From contig NZ_CP066775.1 in assembly GCF_009754905.2 (NCBI RefSeq), positions 2,914,001 to 2,978,000 of the forward strand: a DNA stretch of 64,000 nt. Reading direction: 5' to 3'. Origin of the DNA: Mucilaginibacter ginkgonis (GTDB lineage: Bacteria; Bacteroidota; Bacteroidia; Sphingobacteriales; Sphingobacteriaceae). A program made the translations under genes and the position numbers. Below are positions 7,715-16,683 of the stretch, piece after piece. Position 1 is the stretch's first letter. Every line of letters starts with the position of its first letter. Below the pieces are notes generated by a model. That model made no database searches, had not been told where the DNA came from, and saw only the letters and a program-made list of their open reading frames with translations.

Positions 7715-8701
7715 CTAAAACAACTGCTCTATGATCTGATCTGCAGAAAGGCCTTCTGCTTCTGCCTGATAGCTGCGCACAATGCGGTGGCGTAAAATCG
7801 CTTTAGCAACGGCCTGCACATCTTCTATATCGGGCGAATATTTACCGCTGATGACCGCGTGGCACTTGGCACCTAAAACTAAAAACTGCGACGCCCTTGG
7901 CCCTGCGCCCCAGGTAAGCAAACGTTTAACGGCAGGTGTTGCCAACTCGCCCTGCGGGCGGGTTTTGGCCGCAAGCCTTACAGCGTATTCCAGCACATTG
8001 TCTGTCACCGGAATATTGCGTACCAGTTGCTGAAAGTAAATGATCTGCTCTGCATTCAGTACTTTATTCACTTCGGATACTGATGTACCCGTTGTGTTTC
8101 TTACCACCTGTAACTCTTCCGCAAAAGTTGGGTAATCCAACGACACGTTAAACATAAAGCGATCTAACTGTGCTTCAGGTAAAGGATAAGTACCCTCCTG
8201 CTCTATTGGGTTTTGGGTTGCAAGCACGAAAAATGGCTGCTGCAATTTGTGTGTAACACCCGACGCGGTAACCGATTTCTCCTGCATCGCCTCCAATAAT
8301 GCAGCCTGCGTTTTAGGTGGCGTACGGTTGATCTCGTCTGCAAGGATAATGTTAGAAAAAACAGGGCCTTTGATGAATTTAAACGCGCGGTTCTCTCCTA
8401 ATATCTCAGACCCTATGATATCGCTCGGCATCAGATCCGGCGTAAACTGGATGCGGTTAAAATCCAGATCCAACACCCGCGCAACAGTTTGCACCAACAG
8501 GGTTTTAGCCAAGCCTGGTACGCCCACCAGCAAACAATGTCCATTGCTGAAAATGGCGACAAGTACAGACTTAATAACATCGTCCTGCCCGACAATAACT
8601 TTCGCTATCTCTTTTCTAATGGTCTCGTACGACTGCCTTAGGCCGTCGGCCGCTTCCACTTCGTTAGCGTAATTAACAAGCATGTTATTGTTTAGCGGCA
8701 A
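7715..8701 (-). CDS. MoxR-family AAA+ ATPase
   Basis: A 328-residue MoxR ATPase. Walker A is GVPGLAKT (about residues 60-67), Walker B LADEINR, sensor 1 ATQNP, and the family block QEGTYPLPEAQLDRFMF follows. MoxR proteins are ring-forming chaperones that usually work with a VWA-domain partner to activate or assemble other proteins. Here the neighbours with DUF58 or VWA domains that often follow are absent. The gene overlaps the end of the upstream SurA-like gene by 17 bases, so the two are co-transcribed. Confidence 0.94.
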   Translation of the reverse strand: MPLNNNMLVNYANEVEAADGLRQSYETIRKEIAKVIVGQDDVIKSVLVAIFSNGHCLLVGVPGLAKTLLVQTVARVLDLDFNRIQFTPDLMPSDIIGSEILGENRAFKFIKGPVFSNIILADEINRTPPKTQAALLEAMQEKSVTASGVTHKLQQPFFVLATQNPIEQEGTYPLPEAQLDRFMFNVSLDYPTFAEELQVVRNTTGTSVSEVNKVLNAEQIIYFQQLVRNIPVTDNVLEYAVRLAAKTRPQGELATPAVKRLLTWGAGPRASQFLVLGAKCHAVISGKYSPDIEDVQAVAKAILRHRIVRSYQAEAEGLSADQIIEQLF

Positions 8702-10055
8702 CGGTTGGGGTGTCTATCCAACGTTTCAGGATAGAACACGACTGGTACTCCGGATCGATATGTATAAAGGTTCCTTTACGCTTTTTCTCAAACCACTCGC
8801 TCATACCGCGGTTTAATTTTTCCTGGTAAGCAACCTCCTTCAATTTTGGAAAATCCTGCGCAAGATTTGCCTTATGCGCGTCTGTAACAGATTTTAAGTA
8901 AAGAACCCGGTAGCTTTTTTTTCCATCCTGGCCGGCGTACAATAACGGTTTTGATACCTCACCTACTTTCATGGTATCCACAACTAAGGCCATTTGAGGG
9001 TCCAGTTTATCAGTTGGGATAAAGGTAGAACGTGCCTGAACGTTATCCGCGTTCAGCATCATACCGCCGTTATATTTTGTTTCTTTATCGTCAGAGTATA
9101 CAGATGCCGCGCTCGAAAAAACGATGTTCTTGTTTCTGGTCAGCAAGTCGTATATACTATCGGCCTTTGCTTTAGAACGGTCTACGCTGGCCTGCGTTAT
9201 AGTCGGGATGATCAGGATGTGCCTAACATGCACTTGCTCGCCGCGTCGTTCGATTACCTGTAAAAAGTGGTATCCAAACTCTGTTTCAAAGACCGGTGAA
9301 ATTTCGCCCGCTTTAAGCTTAAACGCCATTGCGCTAAACTCCTTCACGTAACCACCGCGCTCGCCAAAACCCAAATCACCACCCTCTGGTGCAGAACCCG
9401 GGTCTTGCGAATATAAGCGCGCCAACGTACCAAAGTCTTCGCCTTTTTTTACGCGGTTGCGCAGGTCTTCTGTTTTTTGGCGCGCGTAGTCTTTCTCTTC
9501 CTTCGTCAGGGTTGGATTAAAAACTATCTCGCCGATCTCAACCTCTTTATTAAAGGTTGGCAAGCTATCTTTCGGGATCTTGCTGTAGTAATTTGTAACG
9601 TCTTGCGGGGTTACGCTAATCTTTTCGGTGATCTTAGACCGCATACGATCAGCAACCATGCCTTCTCGCACTTCGTTACGTATTTCGTCTTTGTATTGGA
9701 TAACAGATCGGCCTAAAAACTGCTCTAAACGCTCCTGTCCGCCCGCACGGGCAGTCATGGTACGCATGCGGCGGTCTATTTCGCTGTCAACTTCATCTTC
9801 CTTTACGGTAACGCTATCGATCACGGCCTGCGCCGCCAGTATTTTTTGGGTGATCAAATTCTGCATCACCTGGCACTTAATGTTGGGGTTTGCAGCGCCG
9901 CCTTCCGCGGTATAACGGGCATACTGCATTTCTATATCGCTTTTTAAAATAATGCTGCTGCCAACCACGCCGGCTATCTTATCAACTGTGCGCTGCGCAT
10001 TTGCGCCTGCCGCTAACAGCAGTATAGAAACTAAAGTTATTACTGATCTTTTCAT
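8685..10055 (-). CDS. SurA-like periplasmic peptidyl-prolyl isomerase
   Basis: A 456-residue exported protein. A signal peptide (about 1-20, ending GANAQ) precedes a SurA N-terminal helical domain (DKIAGVVGSSIILKSDIEMQ), then two parvulin-type rotamase regions; the first is complete (EVEIGEIVFNPTL... DLGFGERGGYVKEFS, about 175-275), the second (HVRHILIIPT..., about 285-395) is more divergent. The family escorts outer-membrane proteins to the BAM machinery in the periplasm. It heads a two-gene unit with the MoxR ATPase (17-base overlap) and is divergent from the gene at 10230. Confidence 0.9.
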   Translation of the reverse strand: MKRSVITLVSILLLAAGANAQRTVDKIAGVVGSSIILKSDIEMQYARYTAEGGAANPNIKCQVMQNLITQKILAAQAVIDSVTVKEDEVDSEIDRRMRTMTARAGGQERLEQFLGRSVIQYKDEIRNEVREGMVADRMRSKITEKISVTPQDVTNYYSKIPKDSLPTFNKEVEIGEIVFNPTLTKEEKDYARQKTEDLRNRVKKGEDFGTLARLYSQDPGSAPEGGDLGFGERGGYVKEFSAMAFKLKAGEISPVFETEFGYHFLQVIERRGEQVHVRHILIIPTITQASVDRSKAKADSIYDLLTRNKNIVFSSAASVYSDDKETKYNGGMMLNADNVQARSTFIPTDKLDPQMALVVDTMKVGEVSKPLLYAGQDGKKSYRVLYLKSVTDAHKANLAQDFPKLKEVAYQEKLNRGMSEWFEKKRKGTFIHIDPEYQSCSILKRWIDTPTVAAKQ

Positions 10056-10204
10056 TTAATCTTTTCAATTGCCGCCGGCCAAACATGGCACGACAAACAA
10101 GGTGCAAATTTCGCAAATTTTATTGAACCTCAGCTTTGTAATTGTCACAAAGGCAAAAAGTACAAATTTTGCGAATATGGCCAAAATGCATTACTTGCTT
10201 TCCT

Positions 10205-10212
10205 TACTTTTG
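10205..10212 (+). promoter_or_regulatory. putative -7 box
   Basis: TACTTTTG fits TAnnTTTG and lies 17 bases before the ATG at 10230; the -33 box is weak. Confidence 0.45.
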
Positions 10213-10229
10213 GTTAAAAATTGTTAAAT

Positions 10230-10778
10230 ATGGCTCAAGACAACCTGCATTGGTTGAAAGACTTTTTACAGGACGATCTGTATCTGCTTCCGGGCGATAA
10301 TGTTGCTATTGCGCCGTCTGAAACTGCGGCAGTAAGCGCAAACCAACAGCCCGAAATTACTGAGCCTATTGCCATACCTGCAGAACAAACGAAACAGATA
10401 ATTTTTAATTGCCTTGGCCCAGCAGATTCCGGTTTTTTAATACTGACACATTATCCCGGTGAAGAGTATATCGCCGCCGCGCACCTGCAACCATTAGAAG
10501 GCATCCTGGGGCGGAAGAATATCACCACAGGCGGGTTTACCATTTTAAACCTGGCAAAGCAGGATGTGGTAAGTTTTAATGCAATTATTCAATACTTTGT
10601 GCCGCAAAGATTATTGATCATGGGCGCAGATGCGATTCCCGATGGTTTGCAAATGCCGGCCTTAAATACAGCATTGCAAATGGCGGATGTAAAAGTTCTG
10701 TACACCAACAATTTTGAAGAGATGCTGCCAAGCGATGAGAAAAAGCGCGCTTTCTGGGCCGAAATGAAAAACTTTTAA
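10230..10778 (+). CDS. conserved protein, possibly HolD-like (DNA polymerase III psi)
   Basis: A 182-residue protein if translation starts at ATG 10230 (MAQDNLHWLKDFLQDDLYLL); a TTG three codons upstream is less likely. The first 45 residues are followed by a proline/alanine-rich linker, then a compact alpha/beta domain from about residue 55: GFLILTHYPGEEYIAAAHLQ, PLEGILGRKNITTGGFTILN, and an ending DEKKRAFWAEMKNF. The order (beta strand, LL-ILgr helix, strand, fG strand, terminal RA-W motif) resembles the psi subunit HolD of the polymerase III clamp loader, a highly variable family; I infer this only from pattern. It sits one base before rdgB and is surely co-transcribed with it. Confidence 0.75.
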   Translation: MAQDNLHWLKDFLQDDLYLLPGDNVAIAPSETAAVSANQQPEITEPIAIPAEQTKQIIFNCLGPADSGFLILTHYPGEEYIAAAHLQPLEGILGRKNITTGGFTILNLAKQDVVSFNAIIQYFVPQRLLIMGADAIPDGLQMPALNTALQMADVKVLYTNNFEEMLPSDEKKRAFWAEMKNF

Positions 10779-10779
10779 C

Positions 10780-11361
10780 ATGCCGCATAAACTGGTATTC
10801 GCTACCAACAACCACCATAAGCTAGAAGAGGTTGCCGCTAAAATTGGCAGCGCTTTTACCCTGCTTACCCTCGATGATATTGGCTGCACCGAAGACATTG
10901 CCGAGACTGGTAAAAGTTTCGAGGAAAACGCATCTTTAAAATCTAAATACGTATCTGCCCATTACGATTACAACTGCTTTGGCGACGACAGTGGTCTGGA
11001 GATCGATGCTTTGAATGGTGAGCCGGGGATATTTTCGGCGAGGTATGCCGGCACGCATGGCGATCATACCGCCAATATAGAGAAGGTGCTTAACCAAATG
11101 CAAGGGACTGAAAACCGTAAGGCCCGCTTCCGCACGGTGATATCTCTGATTTGGAACGGTGCCGAATATTTTTTTGAAGGCAAGATTGAGGGAAGCATCC
11201 GAGGCGAATTATCTGGCGCTGGCGGTTTTGGTTACGACCCCATCTTTCAGCCCGACGGTTATGATATCACTTTCGCTGAAATGTCGCTCGACGAGAAAAA
11301 CAAAATCAGTCACCGCGGAAAAGCGGTTGAGAACTTGGTGGAGTTTTTAAAACAGCAGTAG
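10780..11361 (+). CDS. rdgB: XTP/dITP diphosphatase
   Basis: A 193-residue Ham1/RdgB pyrophosphatase that removes dITP, dXTP and related non-canonical purine nucleotides from the pool, releasing NMP and pyrophosphate. The start LVFATNNHHKLEEVAAKIG holds the (S/T)xNxxK signature; the acidic metal-binding block FGDDSGLEIDALNGEPGIFSARYAG and the later GGFGYDPIF and SHRGKA blocks are all present. Length is typical. It follows the gene at 10230-10778 with a one-base gap. Confidence 0.96.
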   Translation: MPHKLVFATNNHHKLEEVAAKIGSAFTLLTLDDIGCTEDIAETGKSFEENASLKSKYVSAHYDYNCFGDDSGLEIDALNGEPGIFSARYAGTHGDHTANIEKVLNQMQGTENRKARFRTVISLIWNGAEYFFEGKIEGSIRGELSGAGGFGYDPIFQPDGYDITFAEMSLDEKNKISHRGKAVENLVEFLKQQ

Positions 11362-11372
11362 TTTCTCAAAAT

Positions 11373-11483
11373 CATTTTGTCATTTCGAACATAGTGAGAA
11401 ATCTTCTTCTTTAAGCATGAAGCAGGAGTCCCTATAGGAACTAGGATTCCCATCGCCTGCGGCTCTGTTGAAATGACAAAATG
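11373..11483. repeat. TGTCAT-type intergenic inverted repeat
   Basis: Arms CATTTTGTCATTTCGAA (11373-11389) and TTGAAATGACAAAATG (11468-11483) pair almost fully; the loop holds GAGAAATCTTCTT and a small inner stem. It is the same family as 4440-4514. Confidence 0.7.
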
Positions 11484-11523
11484 TATCTTGTTCTAAATTC
11501 TGTAACAACTTTGTGCCTTTAAA

Positions 11524-11557
11524 TTTGGTTCGGCAGGCAGGTTTGTCGTTATATTTG
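11524..11557 (+). promoter_or_regulatory. promoter of the metal-ligand protein / TonB receptor pair
   Basis: TTTG (11524-11527), 22-base spacer, TATATTTG (11550-11557): a good Bacteroidota promoter, 7 bases before the ATG at 11565. Confidence 0.65.
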
Positions 11558-11564
11558 CGCATAA

Positions 11565-11882
11565 ATGCTGGTTAAAAAACAATTTGCTAAAATATTAACG
11601 GCGGTATTGCTGTTGATGACCTTTGCCACAGGTCAGCTTATTGTTATTTCCCACACCCACACAAAGGCAGATTACACCAACAATCACCAGACCAAAAAAG
11701 ACAACACAGACGATAAGTGCCGCATTTGCGATCATAACAGCCATGTGCAGTTATTTTTACAGCAGCATCGAACCTTATTTACTGTTGCGCTAACGCGCGA
11801 AAATAGCTATCGCGAGTATACTTACGCCTGCCATAGCGTACAGATCAATCATTCTTGTAACAGGGGCCCTCCTGCAATCTAA
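11565..11882 (+). CDS. small exported His/Cys-rich protein, possible metal binder
   Basis: A 105-residue protein with an N-terminal signal anchor (ILTAVLLLMTFATGQLIVIS, about 10-29), then HTH (His30, His32), a charged asparagine-rich stretch, and C-x2-C-DHNSH (Cys52, Cys55, His57, His60). A further cysteine and histidine lie near the end (HSCNRGPPAI). The cluster of Cys and His after the signal suggests binding of zinc, copper or iron in the periplasm (inference). Short proteins of this shape, ending in a RGPP-like tail, are often found just before TonB receptors in Bacteroidota. It lies 61 bases upstream of such a receptor and probably shares its transcript. Confidence 0.78.
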   Translation: MLVKKQFAKILTAVLLLMTFATGQLIVISHTHTKADYTNNHQTKKDNTDDKCRICDHNSHVQLFLQQHRTLFTVALTRENSYREYTYACHSVQINHSCNRGPPAI

Positions 11883-11943
11883 TAAGCCCTGACGGCCGAA
11901 TCCTTTCGGCACATGTTTATTTTTTTACAAGAAAACCCAGATC

Positions 11944-14238
11944 ATGCAATTAAAGACATTATTCAGCATTGTGCTGATATTTATATTACCGCTTTACCTT
12001 TTTGCCAACGCTAATGTTACAGGTAAAGTAACCGACGCCAAAACCGGCGAAACCTTACCGGGGGCAACAGTAACGCTTCCGCAGTTAAATATTACAACTA
12101 TCACAGATGCCAAAGGGCAGTTCAATATAAAATCATTGCCGCAAAAGGGCACTTACCTTATCCAGGTACAATACATCGGCTATAAGACCATTGTAAGAAG
12201 TGTTGATATTTCAGCAGTTTCTTCGCTGAACTTTGCTATGGAAGCAAGTATCATCGAGACGCGCGAAGTGGTCATCACCGGCACGCCCATATCTGCCAGC
12301 AGCCGCAACAACAGCACATCGGCAAGCAGTGTATCGCGCGAGGATCTGCTTATACCGTCTACAAATTTGATTGACGCGTTGGCCAAACAAGTGCCTGGCG
12401 TAAGCCAGATCACTACAGGCGCGGGTATATCAAAACCGGTTATACGTGGCTTAGGCTACAACCGTGTAGTTACGCTGATGGATGGCGTGAAACAGCAAGG
12501 CCAGCAATGGGGCGATGAACATGGTATCGAGATAGACCAAAACCAGGCCGACCGTGTGGAGGTTCTGCGCGGAGCCGCATCGCTGATTTATGGTTCTGAC
12601 GCCATTGGTGGTGTTATCAATGTTCTGGAGCCATTGTCACCGTCGCCGGGCAGCATTAAGGGCGAAGTGCTGAGCAGCTATGCCACCAATAACGGTTTGA
12701 CAAACAGTTCGGTAATGCTTACAGGTAACCAGGATGGTTTTGTTTGGCGTGGCCGCGGATCATATCAAAACGCGTATTCATTTAAAACCCCTGCCGGATA
12801 CTACATTAACAGCGGCTATAACAACACCAGCTTTAGCGGTATGTTAGGCTTCAATAAAAGCTGGGGCTATTCGCATTTAAACTTCTCTTACTTTAAGAAC
12901 AACATTGGTTTTTACGACTCGGATCCGGGCGATCCGTTGTATACCAATGATGGAACCAGCCGTACGTTAGATTATCCTCGCCAGGACATCAGGCAATACA
13001 AGATCGCGCTGAACAATAACTTTATATTGGGATCGGGTAATTTAAAACTTGACTTAGGTTACCAAAAAAACCAGCGCCGAGAGTTAGACTCGTCCGTACC
13101 GGGCTTGTTCTTTGACCTGAACACCTATTCCTTAGACGCCAAATATTACCTGGCAGCGCAAAACGGATGGCAACCGATTATCGGTATTAGCGCCAGCGAA
13201 GGTCATAGCTTAAACAAAGGCACAGAGTTCCTGATCCCAGCTTACGACCAAACATCTGTCGGGGCGTTCGGCTACATCAAAAAAACATGGGAACAAAGCA
13301 CCTTTAACGTAGGCCTGCGTTTCGATTACGTAAATAACAACGGTAAGGCATTAACACTGGCAGACGGCACACAGAAGTTCCCGGGTTTTAAAAACAACTT
13401 TAGCAATGTAAGCGCCGCGGCAGGTTATACCCATATTTTTAACGAGGACTTAAGTTTTAAAGCTAATGCTGGATCCGCGTTTCGCGCACCAAACCCGGCC
13501 GAATTAGGCTCGAACGGTGTGCATGAGGGGACCAGCAGGTATGAGATCGGTAACGCGACTTTAAAACCCGAACGCAGCTACCAGGCAGACGCGGCATTAG
13601 AATTTGGACACAACGTAATTACGGGCAGCATTGGCGTGTACGAAAACTATGTGCATGATTATATCTATGCTTCGGGTGCTAAAAATGACCAGATCACGAT
13701 TGTGGATGATAACGGCAACCCGCAAACCTATGATGTATATCGCTACGGGCAGGTTAATGCAAACCTTTATGGTGTTGAAGGCAGCCTGAATTTGCACCCA
13801 ACCGGTTTCTTACACCTGGATAACAGCTTTAGCTATACCCACGCGCAAAACACATCGTTTGATAAACCGCTGCCGCTAATCCCCGCAGGAGTGGTGCATA
13901 ACACCCTGCGCTTTGAGCCAAAAATTAAAGGTCTGCGCGATTTTTATGCATCAATCGGCCTGGACAATTACTTCAGCCAGTACCGTATAGATCCCACATT
14001 TGAGACACCGACAAACTCATATACCCTGTTAAACGCCGGCATTGGCGCAACAGTGAAAATAGGCCGCCAACCGTTGAAGCTCTACATTTCGGGTAATAAC
14101 CTTACTAACAAAGCTTATTATGACGCGCTTAGCCGTTTAAGGCCGGGGCGTTTATCGCAGGAAGACCCGACGTATGGTGTTTACAACCCGGGCAGAAATA
14201 TCACCTTTGGGTTTTATCTGCCGCTTAACATCAAATAA
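11944..14238 (+). CDS. TonB-dependent receptor (metal or siderophore type)
   Basis: A 764-residue outer-membrane receptor. Signal peptide about 1-22; CarboxypepD_reg-like beta-sandwich about 23-108 (NVTGKVTDAKTGETLPGATV); plug domain about 115-230 (RGLGYNRVVTLMDGVKQQGQ, ADRVEVLRGAASLIYGSDAIGG); 22-strand barrel to the end, closing ITFGFYLPLNIK. No SusD partner follows, so it is not a polysaccharide SusC; the length and the upstream small metal-ligand protein suggest uptake of a metal complex such as iron or zinc (inference). A strong terminator follows the stop. Confidence 0.92.
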   Translation: MQLKTLFSIVLIFILPLYLFANANVTGKVTDAKTGETLPGATVTLPQLNITTITDAKGQFNIKSLPQKGTYLIQVQYIGYKTIVRSVDISAVSSLNFAMEASIIETREVVITGTPISASSRNNSTSASSVSREDLLIPSTNLIDALAKQVPGVSQITTGAGISKPVIRGLGYNRVVTLMDGVKQQGQQWGDEHGIEIDQNQADRVEVLRGAASLIYGSDAIGGVINVLEPLSPSPGSIKGEVLSSYATNNGLTNSSVMLTGNQDGFVWRGRGSYQNAYSFKTPAGYYINSGYNNTSFSGMLGFNKSWGYSHLNFSYFKNNIGFYDSDPGDPLYTNDGTSRTLDYPRQDIRQYKIALNNNFILGSGNLKLDLGYQKNQRRELDSSVPGLFFDLNTYSLDAKYYLAAQNGWQPIIGISASEGHSLNKGTEFLIPAYDQTSVGAFGYIKKTWEQSTFNVGLRFDYVNNNGKALTLADGTQKFPGFKNNFSNVSAAAGYTHIFNEDLSFKANAGSAFRAPNPAELGSNGVHEGTSRYEIGNATLKPERSYQADAALEFGHNVITGSIGVYENYVHDYIYASGAKNDQITIVDDNGNPQTYDVYRYGQVNANLYGVEGSLNLHPTGFLHLDNSFSYTHAQNTSFDKPLPLIPAGVVHNTLRFEPKIKGLRDFYASIGLDNYFSQYRIDPTFETPTNSYTLLNAGIGATVKIGRQPLKLYISGNNLTNKAYYDALSRLRPGRLSQEDPTYGVYNPGRNITFGFYLPLNIK

Positions 14239-14258
14239 ATTTTCAATTTCTACGATAT

Positions 14259-14290
14259 GACAAAGGCCCCGATCGGGGCCTTTGTCATTT
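14259..14290 (+). terminator. terminator after the TonB receptor
   Basis: GACAAAGGCCCC (14259-14270), GATC, GGGGCCTTTGTC (14275-14286): a perfect 12-bp stem just after the receptor stop. Confidence 0.75.
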
Positions 14291-14329
14291 ATTAAATCTA
14301 AAAAACACTAACTATGAATTAGTCAAAAT

Positions 14330-14938
14330 TTATTTGTCCCGCTCAGATGCCAGGCAGATCTTAAGTTCTGCCGTGTATGGCTGCTGTAACAAAGCCAGAC
14401 GCTGTTGAACAGGCAGGCGGGAGTTTAGCCATGTGCTTACTTCACTGCGTTTAAGCATAACCGGCATACGGTCATGTATTTCGCTAATGGCCGCGTTAGG
14501 TTCTGTAGTGATCATGGTAAAAGTTGGGATCAATACGTTCGTATCGATGTCCATCCAGATATCCCATAATCCGGCAAGATAGAGCGGGCTGCCATCTGCG
14601 TTGGTGATGTAATACAGTTCTTTCGACGCGCGGTTGAACTCAAAGTAACCATCCACTTTGGTAACGCAATGGTTATGGCCAACCAGGTCTTTAAAGGTAG
14701 GCAGGTTTTGCAGTGTTTCTACACGTGCATGTTTATAGCGCGAGTGGATCTCGTTATCCCATGTGCGCAGCAATCCCCAGCGGTAATACTGCACCTTGGT
14801 TGGCATGGCATCAGTCACTACAGGCAGCATAGACCCGGGATTTCCGCTTTTGCCTGCCTTGCTTTGCCCGGCCTCGCCACGGATGCCTGTTTGTTCGGTA
14901 CCGCCTTTAATTTCGCTTATTAAAACCCTTCCGCACAT
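14330..14938 (-). CDS. SRAP/HMCES-type abasic-site crosslinking protein
   Basis: A 202-residue SOS-response-associated peptidase (YedK/HMCES family). Cys2 of the MCGRV start becomes the N-terminal nucleophile after methionine removal and forms a thiazolidine crosslink with abasic sites in single-stranded DNA. The other family markers are present: R-WGLLRTW, the ARVETL block, the glutamate in GYFEF, and the histidine in EIHDRMPVMLK. Between residues about 15 and 40 is a glycine/serine-rich insert. Location beside umuC/umuD genes on the same strand, 73 bases downstream of umuC, supports a DNA-damage role and perhaps a shared transcript. Confidence 0.92.
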   Translation of the reverse strand: MCGRVLISEIKGGTEQTGIRGEAGQSKAGKSGNPGSMLPVVTDAMPTKVQYYRWGLLRTWDNEIHSRYKHARVETLQNLPTFKDLVGHNHCVTKVDGYFEFNRASKELYYITNADGSPLYLAGLWDIWMDIDTNVLIPTFTMITTEPNAAISEIHDRMPVMLKRSEVSTWLNSRLPVQQRLALLQQPYTAELKICLASERDK

Positions 14939-15011
14939 ATTAACTTACTAACGAATGCATCTGCTAAATTATTTCAGTAGTTTATAAAATTAATTAAAAC
15001 AATAAACATTA

Positions 15012-16265
15012 TCAAATCGGTTTGATAATATCCTGCCAGCGTGTGGTATAATTAGGGCTTAAATAGTCCTGTTTCATTATCCAATGCTTTTTGTAACCCT
15101 CTATCGCAACGCGTAAAGTACCCTTACCATACCGCGCATTGATCTTGTCCATCAGACCCGATAACTCGGTTTGCCGCTCACCTTGGTACTCGGTAAACAC
15201 ATCATACTGCACCTCGCCAGCCGGAACGATTCCAATAGCCGTTACCCCGCCCTTCATATAATAATAACCCGGCGTGTAAATGGCCCGCAAAGCCTGCAAA
15301 GCAACCTTGGTTAATTCGGCAGTACTGTTTGACGAAAACGGAAGCTTTAGGGTGATGGAAGGATAGTATTGATCATGGTCTTTACGGTGCTTATTGGTAC
15401 GTAAAAACACGTTGATATTGAGTGCCATGCTCTCCTGCACGCGCAGCTTGCTTGCCACAGTCGCCGTATAGGTGGCAATGGCTTCTTCCAGGTAACACAA
15501 TTCGGTTTGATAAGTATTAAAACTTTTGCTGGAACAAATAGCTTTTGAGCGTTCAAAAAGGTCGTTCAGCACGTGGCATTGCTCGCCCCACAGTTCGCGC
15601 CACAGTCGCAATCCCTGTATGGTCATTTGCTTTTGCACCCAGCCCGGCTCCTGACGGCGAAAATCACCTGCTGTCATTATTCCCGCCGCGGTCAACTTTT
15701 TATAGTAAGAAAAGCCTACACCCCATAAGTCTTCTATATCGAAATCATTGATGATGGCGTCAACCTTGTCCATGGTGTCGAGTACCATATACTTTTTCCT
15801 GGCGCGTTTAGCAGCACGGTTTGCAAATTTTGCCAATGATGCCGTTTTGCCTACGCCAATGGTAATAGGCAGCCCTGTGTTTTGAACTACAGCATCCCGC
15901 ATGTTAGCAATGTACTCTTCCAGATCGACGCCGGGCATGTGGTCTATTGCCATAAAGCACTCGTCTATACTGTAAACCATCAGCATGTAGGTGTAGCGTG
16001 CCAGGTTGTTCATCATGCGCGCGCTCATGTCGGCATACAGCGCGTAGTTGCTGCTAAAAATGTACGCGCCATTTTTGTTCAGCAGGTCGCGCACCTGAAA
16101 CTCGGCATCGCCCATTTTGATACCTAATGCCTTAGCTTCGTCAGAGCGGGCAATAACGCAGCCGTCGTTATTGCTTAGCACCACGATTATCTTACCCTCT
16201 AATTCCGGCCTGAACAGGCGCTGACAAGAGGCATAAAAGTTATTTATATCAACATGCGCAAACAT
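15012..16265 (-). CDS. umuC: Y-family DNA polymerase V catalytic subunit
   Basis: A 417-residue translesion polymerase. The catalytic acidic residues are present: Asp6 (AHVDINNFYASCQRLF) and Asp101-Glu102 (YSIDECF). The helix-hairpin-helix region (IEDLWGVGFSYYKKLTAAGI) and the little-finger domain follow, and the UmuC-type C-terminal extension ends near YLSPNYTTRWQDIIKP. It should copy past lesions when activated. Its first 17 bases overlap the end of the umuD-like gene, so both are made from one transcript. The partner is odd: it has lost the protease residues. Confidence 0.95.
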   Translation of the reverse strand: MFAHVDINNFYASCQRLFRPELEGKIIVVLSNNDGCVIARSDEAKALGIKMGDAEFQVRDLLNKNGAYIFSSNYALYADMSARMMNNLARYTYMLMVYSIDECFMAIDHMPGVDLEEYIANMRDAVVQNTGLPITIGVGKTASLAKFANRAAKRARKKYMVLDTMDKVDAIINDFDIEDLWGVGFSYYKKLTAAGIMTAGDFRRQEPGWVQKQMTIQGLRLWRELWGEQCHVLNDLFERSKAICSSKSFNTYQTELCYLEEAIATYTATVASKLRVQESMALNINVFLRTNKHRKDHDQYYPSITLKLPFSSNSTAELTKVALQALRAIYTPGYYYMKGGVTAIGIVPAGEVQYDVFTEYQGERQTELSGLMDKINARYGKGTLRVAIEGYKKHWIMKQDYLSPNYTTRWQDIIKPI

Positions 16266-16683
16266 CCCTGTACTTTCCTTTGAGCATGGTTTTAGGTAAC
16301 ATGCAACTTACGGTTACGGTAACCACGCCCCAGATCGTTAGCGTATCGCCTTTAGAAATATTTATGGTATGATGAGGCTGCGATCCTTTAAGGCTAACCT
16401 GCTCGTTTTGGCAATTGTATTGACGCACAAACCATTCACCGTTTAAAAAAGCAACTACTATGCAGCCATGCGCGGCATTAAGTGTTTTATCAACCGCCAG
16501 CAAACTGCCTTTGTAAATACCGTGTGCTATCATGGCATCGCTGTCCATTTGCATGTAATAAGTATTATCGGCATCCACAACGATCTTATCCGCGATATCC
16601 AGCATGTCTTCTTCATACTCTATAGTCGGCAATCTGAAACCTTTTACTGCACGTGAAACCTTTTGCTTTTTAAAACGAAGCAT
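16249..16683 (-). CDS. umuD: UmuD homologue without protease residues
   Basis: A 144-residue LexA/UmuD-fold (S24) protein, taking ATG 16683 as start (an upstream TTG at 16701 is less likely). Family features: the cleavage-site region VKGFRLPTIEYEEDMLDIAD, the strand NTYYMQMDSDAMIAHGI, VDKTLNAAHGCIVVAFLNGEW and the end LTIWGVV. In UmuD the GDSM serine and the K of FTVKRL form the Ser-Lys dyad; here the aligned motifs are S-D-A-M (Ala50) and F-V-R-Q (Arg87). Both catalytic residues are therefore replaced, while UmuC next door looks intact. RecA-stimulated self-cleavage seems impossible; the protein may work as a fixed accessory subunit or regulator (inference). Confidence 0.88.
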   Translation of the reverse strand: MLRFKKQKVSRAVKGFRLPTIEYEEDMLDIADKIVVDADNTYYMQMDSDAMIAHGIYKGSLLAVDKTLNAAHGCIVVAFLNGEWFVRQYNCQNEQVSLKGSQPHHTINISKGDTLTIWGVVTVTVSCMLPKTMLKGKYRDVCAC

